DNA of 64,000 nucleotides, from NCBI GenBank assembly GCA_905221615.1, contig CAJNDT010000996.1, positions 1-64,000 on the forward strand, in the 5' to 3' direction. The stretch is from Symbiodinium sp. CCMP2592. Lineage: Eukaryota > Sar > Dinophyceae > Suessiales > Symbiodiniaceae. Shown here in pieces: positions 59,022 through 64,000 of the stretch. Below the pieces are notes generated by a model. That model searched no databases. It had not been told where the DNA came from and was given only the letters and a program-made list of their open reading frames with translations. Numbering within the stretch: position 1 is the stretch's first letter; each line of letters opens with the position of its first letter. The position numbers and the translations under genes were made by a program.

Positions 59022-59523
59022 CACACATACACTTATACATGTACATATACATATGCATACACCTATACACATATACACATATATAAATACAGCAAGTTTC
59101 AATGTGCACACGCTTGCATACATACACAACATATACATATACATATATGTATATACAGATTCGCACGGTGACCGAAGATCAAGATCGATCTGTGCTGGGA
59201 ACGCGGTCCAGCCCATGGGCATGCAGAACAGATTGTCTCCCCTCTTTCATTTTTGAAGTTTGCATTGAGAGTATCGATCAGCACCGGGTCGAATGGCAGA
59301 GAAGTTGCAAGAGCTGACGACTGCATGTGACATTCCGCATGCCAGACGTGTTCTGACATCGTGATGCCACAGGGTTTTGTTCGAGCGCCGGCCATACAGG
59401 CATGAAGCACGCATATAAACTTCTCAATAAAACGCTAGGGTACGTAGGAGCCCCAAACATGTTCGGAGAATAGTGAGTTCAAACCGATCTCTTTAAGTTG
59501 CACCAATTAGCAAAATCCTAGCC
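58351..59523. other. Non-coding interval with TACA/TATA microsatellites
   Basis: Unique AT-rich sequence to 58,660, then TACA, TATA and CATA units from about 58,735 to 59,095, including (TA)n at 58,929-58,960. ORFs of up to 168 codons over it are Tyr/Ile/His repeats and not genes. 59,160-59,523 is unique sequence without a clear frame. Confidence 0.75.
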
Positions 59524-59937
59524 ATGCCTTCGACCCAAGCGGGAAATTCTCGGAGGTCGAAAGTGGAGCAGCTTTCAGCCCTGTTCTGGCAGCACTTATT
59601 CCGGGATTATCTGTCCGACATCAGGACTACAGGAACAGTGGTTCCCACTAATACGTTGAGGCATCGTTCCAGCAGGCAAAGGCTGCATTTTGCATCCCAA
59701 GTAAGTGGCAGAATTTTCACTGAGGGGATCGTGAAAGACGCCTTGCAGAAAGTGGTGACAGACCACGCCGTTGAGCTTCCATCTACCCCAGGCTTCTCAC
59801 TGGACGGTTGGCTAGATACGACAACAAGTAGTTTGTCCAAACTACTTCAAAGGGCCCGACGATCCACTGTAGCCATGGACTGTGATGAGACTCAGCCTTG
59901 GGATTCAGCCGTGGACGTGGACCCTATGGAGGACTGA
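59524..59937 (+). CDS. Hypothetical 137-residue protein
   Basis: ATG at 59,524 follows AAATCCTAGCC and opens MPSTQAGNSRRSKVEQLS, ALFWQHLFRDYLSDIRTT, IFTEGIVKDALQKVVTDH and LDGWLDTTTSSLSKLLQR. It ends in the acidic AVDVDPMED at TGA. Balanced composition with amphipathic helices suggests a real protein. No family is recognised. It may continue from or into other exons, but the single frame stands by itself. Confidence 0.5.
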   Translation: MPSTQAGNSRRSKVEQLSALFWQHLFRDYLSDIRTTGTVVPTNTLRHRSSRQRLHFASQVSGRIFTEGIVKDALQKVVTDHAVELPSTPGFSLDGWLDTTTSSLSKLLQRARRSTVAMDCDETQPWDSAVDVDPMED

Positions 59938-60215
59938 CTGTAATAGGGACCGCTAACGATGGAATTTCGCTTTCTAGATTAGTTGATAAGCTGCAAATTG
60001 CATGGGCAGGACTCGCAAGTACCACTGGTTAGCAAGAGGTCTTCTGGCCACTTGAGTGTTCCTTGCCTACATACTATAAGAAGTTTCTATGCGCACTAGT
60101 ATTCGTGAAAACGGCTCCGCGTTTGTATCTAAGGATGTGGTGCCCTCGAAACGCTTGCGCCTACGTGGGAAGACGCAACTGAGCAGCATGCACTATCAAT
60201 ACACATATACACAGA

Positions 60216-60325
60216 TATACATATATCTATATATCTATATATCTATATATCTATATATCTATATATCTATATATCTATATATCTATATATCTATATATCT
60301 ATATATCTATATATCTATATATATA
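60216..60325. repeat. 8-bp microsatellite (ATATATCT)n
   Basis: About 13 tandem units of ATATATCT, followed by ACACATACATACAC-type simple sequence to 60,400. Confidence 0.95.
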
Positions 60326-60517
60326 TACACACATACATACACACATACATACTATATACATACTATATACATTACACACACACACACACGTATACTTGAT
60401 CACACATGGACACATACGCTGCCGTACACATATACGCATATGATATACGCATTCATACTCTTATAGAAAATACATGTACATTATACGCACACGACACAAA
60501 CGTGAACACACACGCAC

Positions 60518-60606
60518 TTGTTCCCGAGCGATTTGGTATGCCAAGGCCGAGCTACGTTTGCATTCCCGATGAGGCCCCGGAAGTTGCTTCGATCAATACA
60601 TGTTGA
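60518..60606 (+). CDS. Possible exon of acidic-repeat gene (VPERFGMPRPS...)
   Basis: The frame reads VPERFGMPRPSYVCIPDE and APEVASINTC before TGA. The coding character is good but boundaries are not resolved. Confidence 0.3.
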
Positions 60607-60678
60607 TGTGGGTTGCACTGATTTGAGTTTAGCGCAAATTATGCTGTTTGTCTTCAGTCGACTCTATGTGCAGTCGAG

Positions 60679-60775
60679 GATATGGAAGATGAATGGAATG
60701 ACGACGATGCTGAAGATGATTGGGAAGAAGGGGGTGGTTTAGCTCCTGCTCCCAAGGTTCCTGTAGATCGCAAGT
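60679..60775 (+). CDS. Acidic exon (EDMEDEWNDDD...)
   Basis: After acceptor TATGTGCAG (60,665-60,673) the frame reads EDMEDEWNDDDAEDDWEE, then GGGLAPAPKVPVDRK. It is highly acidic like the main exon downstream, which supports one gene. Confidence 0.4.
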
Positions 60776-60965
60776 TGAGAGCATGCAATATCGATGGCAG
60801 TCCAACACCCATATATATATATATGTGATTGAAAGCTGCTCTGCTATCTAAGGAGGGGGAGGAACTGCCCAAGGTGACCTGGCCCGGAAGACTGCACAAG
60901 TCCACATGCACATGTGTTCGTTTCGAGTGAGAGTGGGATTTGTTCTCCTGCTGAATCGATCTCAG

Positions 60966-61060
60966 GTGGATCACGATGGTTCGGATAATCAGCCGATGCG
61001 GTATTATGCCCAGGACCCTTTGGAAACCCTAATCCGTGAACCTTCCCCCACTTCATCCTA
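60966..61060 (+). CDS. Exon (VDHDGSDNQPM...)
   Basis: After acceptor ATCTCAG the frame reads VDHDGSDNQPMRYYAQDP, then LETLIREPSPTSS before TAG. The stop may lie in the following intron. The DxDGSD start is repeated at the beginning of the next exon (DGSDIDWE). Confidence 0.4.
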
Positions 61061-61104
61061 GATCTAGTATATTTGCACGCTAGCTAGTGGCGATCTGTCG
61101 CAGG

Positions 61105-62171
61105 ATGGCAGTGACATCGATTGGGAAGCAGCCCATCAAGGGTATGTGGAATCTTGCGAAGCAGCTGGGGTGGATCCGGAAGTTTCGGAAGCGGAGCCGG
61201 AGAGCGAGTCCCAGCCGGTCCTCGGCAGTGCATGTGGCAGCTGTCATTGGCTTGATGCGGATGGGAACTGGCGCGTCGGGGACGTGCCGAATGATGAACT
61301 ATGGGATGAGGCTACCGGCGGCACTAAGCAGGGCACCGAAAACCCCGGCGAAGATAAGGAATGGGACGAGACCGCCAATCCCGATGAGGATGGGCAATAT
61401 TGGGATGGGCCGTGGGACGCCAATCCCGATGATGATGGGCAATGGGCTAAAGATCACGATGACGATGGGCAAAGGAGCGAAGATCCCGATGAGGATGGGC
61501 AATGGACCAAAGATCACGATGAAGATGGGCAAACGGGTGAAGATCACGATGAAGATGGGCAATGGGACGAAGATCAGGATGAAGATGGACAATGGGCCGA
61601 AGATCACGATGAGAGCGGCAAGTTTTCCGCCGATCATGATCAGCAGGGGGCCGCCGCGGTGCAGGAGGCCGCCAATCCCGATGAGGATGAGCCTTGGCCC
61701 ACGGATCCGGATGAGGGCGGCAAGTTTTCCGCCGATCATGATCAGCAGTGGGCCGCCGACGTGCAGGACGCCGCCAATCCCGATGAGGATGGGCCTTGGA
61801 GCGAGGATCCGGATGAAGGCGGCATATGTGCCGCTGCTTTGAACGAGGATGGGCAGTGGGCCGAGGATGGGCAGTGGCCCGCCGATCCCGACGAGGATGG
61901 GCAGTGGGCCGAGGATGGGCAGTATGCCGCGGATCGCGATGAAGGCCAGCAGTTGGCGGCCGATGATGAGGATTGGGCAGCTGATGAGAACGATCCGCTT
62001 CCGGAGCAGCTGGACCAGGACGGCATCGATACGGAGCAGTGGCCCCAAGACGATGCCACTGTCACCGGCTCGACATGGATAGATTGGCCTAAAGCCCCGG
62101 CTTCCGTGTCCGCGGAGTACCCTAGCCAATCCGAGCAAGCACGCCTGCAGTCCTGGTGGTCCAAGTATAAA
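61105..62171 (+). CDS. Main exon: acidic DxDxDG tandem-repeat protein
   Basis: After acceptor TGTCGCAG the frame reads DGSDIDWEAAHQGYVESC and a Cys-containing GSACGSCHWLDADGNWRV. Then come about 25 copies of a short acidic repeat such as DHDEDGQWAED and DPDEDGQW. The unit D-x-D-x-D-G resembles the calcium-binding loop of EF-hands and thrombospondin type 3 repeats, so calcium binding is plausible. The exon ends SWWSKYK before a GT donor at 62,172. Charge is extremely negative. A secreted or nuclear acidic scaffold are both possible; no signal peptide is seen on this exon. Confidence 0.6.
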
Positions 62172-62246
62172 GTTCCCGGTGCTGGTCAGGAGCCTTTCGC
62201 ACGTTTACCTTTTATAACCTCCCCGCTTCAATTTGCTCACGCGCAG

Positions 62247-62333
62247 GAGTCTACAGCCGCCGACAATGAAAAGGGTGCGAATCCCGACGAGATGCCCGAA
62301 AGCCTCGAGGACGGTGGTTTGAACGTATCTAGT
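62247..62333 (+). CDS. Exon, duplicated (copy 1: NEKGANPDEMPESLEDG)
   Basis: After a 75-base GT-AG candidate intron (acceptor CACGCGCAG) the frame reads ESTAADNEKGANPDEMPE, then SLEDGGLN. A GT follows at 62,325. The same exon recurs at 62,618. The frame is also open through the intron, so retention cannot be excluded. Confidence 0.45.
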
Positions 62334-62612
62334 ATGAATGAACCTCGATTTTGTAGTCGAAACTTTCAACACCAATAAGCACCCGACCATATACAAACAG
62401 AACAAAGGCTAGAGTAGCAACTCACCAAGTGCCAAAATTCATGTGCATATGTACATAGAAATCGAATAAGGCAAGGTAGATATACTAGATAGACAGCTAC
62501 ATGCCAATCCTTTATATCAGCGATTGGAAGCAATTCAAGAGCTTTTGGTAGGTTCACATTTGGGCAAAAATATAGATTAGTTTGCGGAATCTCTCCCGCT
62601 TCAGTGTCACCT

Positions 62613-62711
62613 GTTCAGGATATTGCCCACAACGAAAAGGATGCGAACCCCGACGAGATGCCCCAAAGCCTCGAGGACAGTCGCTTGAACATAAGGTTGA
62701 GCTTAGATTAA
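62613..62711 (+). CDS. Exon, duplicated (copy 2: NEKDANPDEMPQSLEDS)
   Basis: After acceptor CCTGTTCAG the frame reads DIAHNEKDANPDEMPQSL, then EDSRLNIRLSLD and TAA 62,709-62,711. The exon and the 20 bases before it (TCCCGCTTCA) match copy 1, so a segment including the intron end was duplicated. Confidence 0.45.
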   Translation, partial: VQDIAHNEKDANPDEMPQSLEDSRLNIRLSLD

Positions 62712-63282
62712 GAGAGTAAAGGGTCGCCAATACCAAGACCCCTATGAATAGGATGGTGTAGGATTCGAAGCTTCGGGTTTTTATTCAGTTCGCACTCACC
62801 TAACAAAATTTACGGCTGTGCAATAAGATGATTAGTGATAAAGTTTTCGGCAGGTCATTGTTTGTATGTGTGTTAAACAGACGAACTCATGGAAACCAAT
62901 ATCAATCGTGTGCAAAGTTGTCATTACATTAGTTTATGTGTACACACTTGCATACATGGTAATTTTCATCGGCGAATCTAAGTTCATGGCAGCACATATA
63001 AACAGGCAACTGGTAACATACTGCACACATGGATTGATTTCATAAGCCAAGAAGCCCAGTGATCCGAGAAGGACATTAATCAGTGATTTCAGGTTGACGC
63101 TAAACTTGTTATCACGTAAACTCAGAGCCGATAGCTTGTAGATTTGCATACATATATATATATATATATATGTATACATATATATATATATATATACATA
63201 TGTATTACAATGTAATTATCTATGCATTAATACTTCATGTATGCAAATGTAATGATTCCACCCATCCTGCAATATCCACGAC
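62712..63282. other. Non-coding interval
   Basis: AT-rich unique sequence with a (TA)n run at about 63,152-63,198. No gene is supported. Confidence 0.5.
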
Positions 63283-63283
63283 A

Positions 63284-63371
63284 GGACTTGGTTTTGCAGC
63301 TTGGCCATGCGGCCTCGGACGAAGATCGACTTGAGCTCTGTAAGAAGCTCATGGACTCTCGGAAGCTTTAA
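63284..63371 (+). CDS. Possible exon (DLVLQLGHAASDEDR...)
   Basis: After acceptor TCCACGACAG the frame reads DLVLQLGHAASDEDRLEL, then CKKLMDSRKL and TAA. It looks like an amphipathic helix of a real protein. It probably belongs to the plus-strand gene that runs to the window end. Confidence 0.4.
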
Positions 63372-63580
63372 AGCTGCTGCAGTACAATCTAGATCGGTTT
63401 TAGGTTCTGAGTCGAGCAACATCCTGTATGAATATTCATTGAGGTTGCACGAGCATCGACTGGCCCCGCTGCAAAATCCGCAACCGGGCCGTCCACAACT
63501 AAGTGAATTTGATACCCAGCAGTGAGTCCCGACAAATTAAAGCTTAAGACTTAGATCCTATATATATGTAGAACCCTGCC

Positions 63581-63990
63581 CAGGTGCCCGAAGATGGACG
63601 CCGCAGCTCCCAAACAGGCTATCGGGCTGAGAGGAGTGGGAGCTTCAGAGTGTCCAATTGTATGTTTGTGCACGCGGTCGATCTCTCTGAATGAGATGGG
63701 AAGCATTAATACTAGCAGACCCTGGATTGCAGAAGATTTCGTTACTGGTAGCCTGCTTATATATAGCCTCAGTATGTTAAGGAGCCCTATTAATGTGAAC
63801 GACCGAAGTACCCCAACGTCTGGTATTGGAAGTGAGTTTAATTCATGGCCCAGCCGCATCGCTTTAACTCCAAGCTTGCACATGCAGGCCACAGCACCAG
63901 CTGATAAAGCTCGCGATTGCAGAGGTCCTGCTGTGGCTTCGGCTTCAGATTTCGGGGGCAACCATATTATATATGGTTCTTATTGATTCT
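63581..63990 (+). CDS. Possible exons at the window end
   Basis: After acceptor CTGCCCAG (63,580) the frame reads VPEDGRRSSQTGYRAERS. After TGCACATGCAG (63,887) another reads ATAPADKARDCRGPAVAS. Both have the CAG-acceptor pattern of the exons upstream. An overlapping continuous frame (MDAAAPKQAIGLRGVGAS) also exists, so the structure is unresolved and may continue beyond the window. Confidence 0.3.
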
Positions 63991-64000
63991 AGACTGGAGT

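Noticed and set aside
58580..59171. Long ORFs on both strands (up to 168 codons)
   Set aside because: They are translations of TACA/TATA microsatellites (Tyr, Ile, His repeats).
61299..62138. 279-codon minus-strand ORF rich in Pro, Leu, Ile
   Set aside because: It is the antisense shadow of the acidic tandem repeat; the plus strand has splice signals and a coherent repeat.

Overview
The window reads as nuclear DNA of a dinoflagellate, most likely of the Symbiodinium/Suessiales kind. The evidence is: coding blocks cut by short introns that use GC or GA as well as GT donors; exact fragments of the dinoflagellate spliced-leader sequence in genomic DNA; several broken copies of retroelement families of the type common in dinoflagellates; and long stretches of simple repeats. 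It is not bacterial or viral: there are no operons, no ribosome binding sites and no compact gene packing. Recognition of families is from memory of motifs, without a database search.

Layout. (1) 0-12.2 kb: a plus-strand series of exons from one very large gene or a few consecutive genes. They include a WW-like and tryptophan-rich exon, Met/Pro-rich exons, a RING-H2 finger split by a GA-AG intron, a large conserved-looking protein of unknown function over 4.9-10.0 kb, and a methyltransferase-like exon with a GTPCSSF motif. This block is strongly enriched in CAATTG. (2) 12.4-12.75 kb: a short ORF with a duplicated 18-residue segment. (3) 12.8-17.9 kb, minus strand: a decayed retroelement with gag-like, RT, RNase H, integrase and methyltransferase-like remnants. 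(4) 17.9-37.8 kb: gene-poor DNA with microsatellites, minisatellites, an 88-bp satellite, dispersed repeats and one retroelement gag fragment (28.4-30.1 kb, minus).

(5) 37,829-45,062: a complete Ty1/copia-like element with 215-bp LTRs that differ at two positions, an AGAAC target duplication, a primer binding site and a polypurine tract. Its gag is interrupted by frameshifts and a TGA, and its pol by a MITE-like insertion. It appears to carry a 2-oxoglutarate/Fe(II)-dioxygenase-like domain. (6) 45.25-49.35 kb, minus: an older, different copia-like element with deletions. (7) 49.9-51.6 kb, plus: a credible host gene with six exons and two copies of an HMG-like basic module. (8) 52.6-53.36 kb, plus: a proline-rich gene with a duplicated exon. 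(9) 53.36-58.35 kb, minus: a DIRS-like RT/RNase H element in which the tetranucleotide GCTA recurs about every 34 bp on the coding strand. (10) 59.5-64 kb, plus: a 137-residue ORF, a gene for a strongly acidic DxDxDG-repeat protein with a duplicated exon, and further exons running towards the window end.

The host-like genes on the right (49.9-64 kb) all lie on the plus strand, and between them sit copia-like and DIRS-like insertions. A recurring theme is nucleic-acid-modification-like domains: two methyltransferase-like (11.2 and 13.3 kb) and one dioxygenase-like (40.1 kb), at least two of them inside retroelements.
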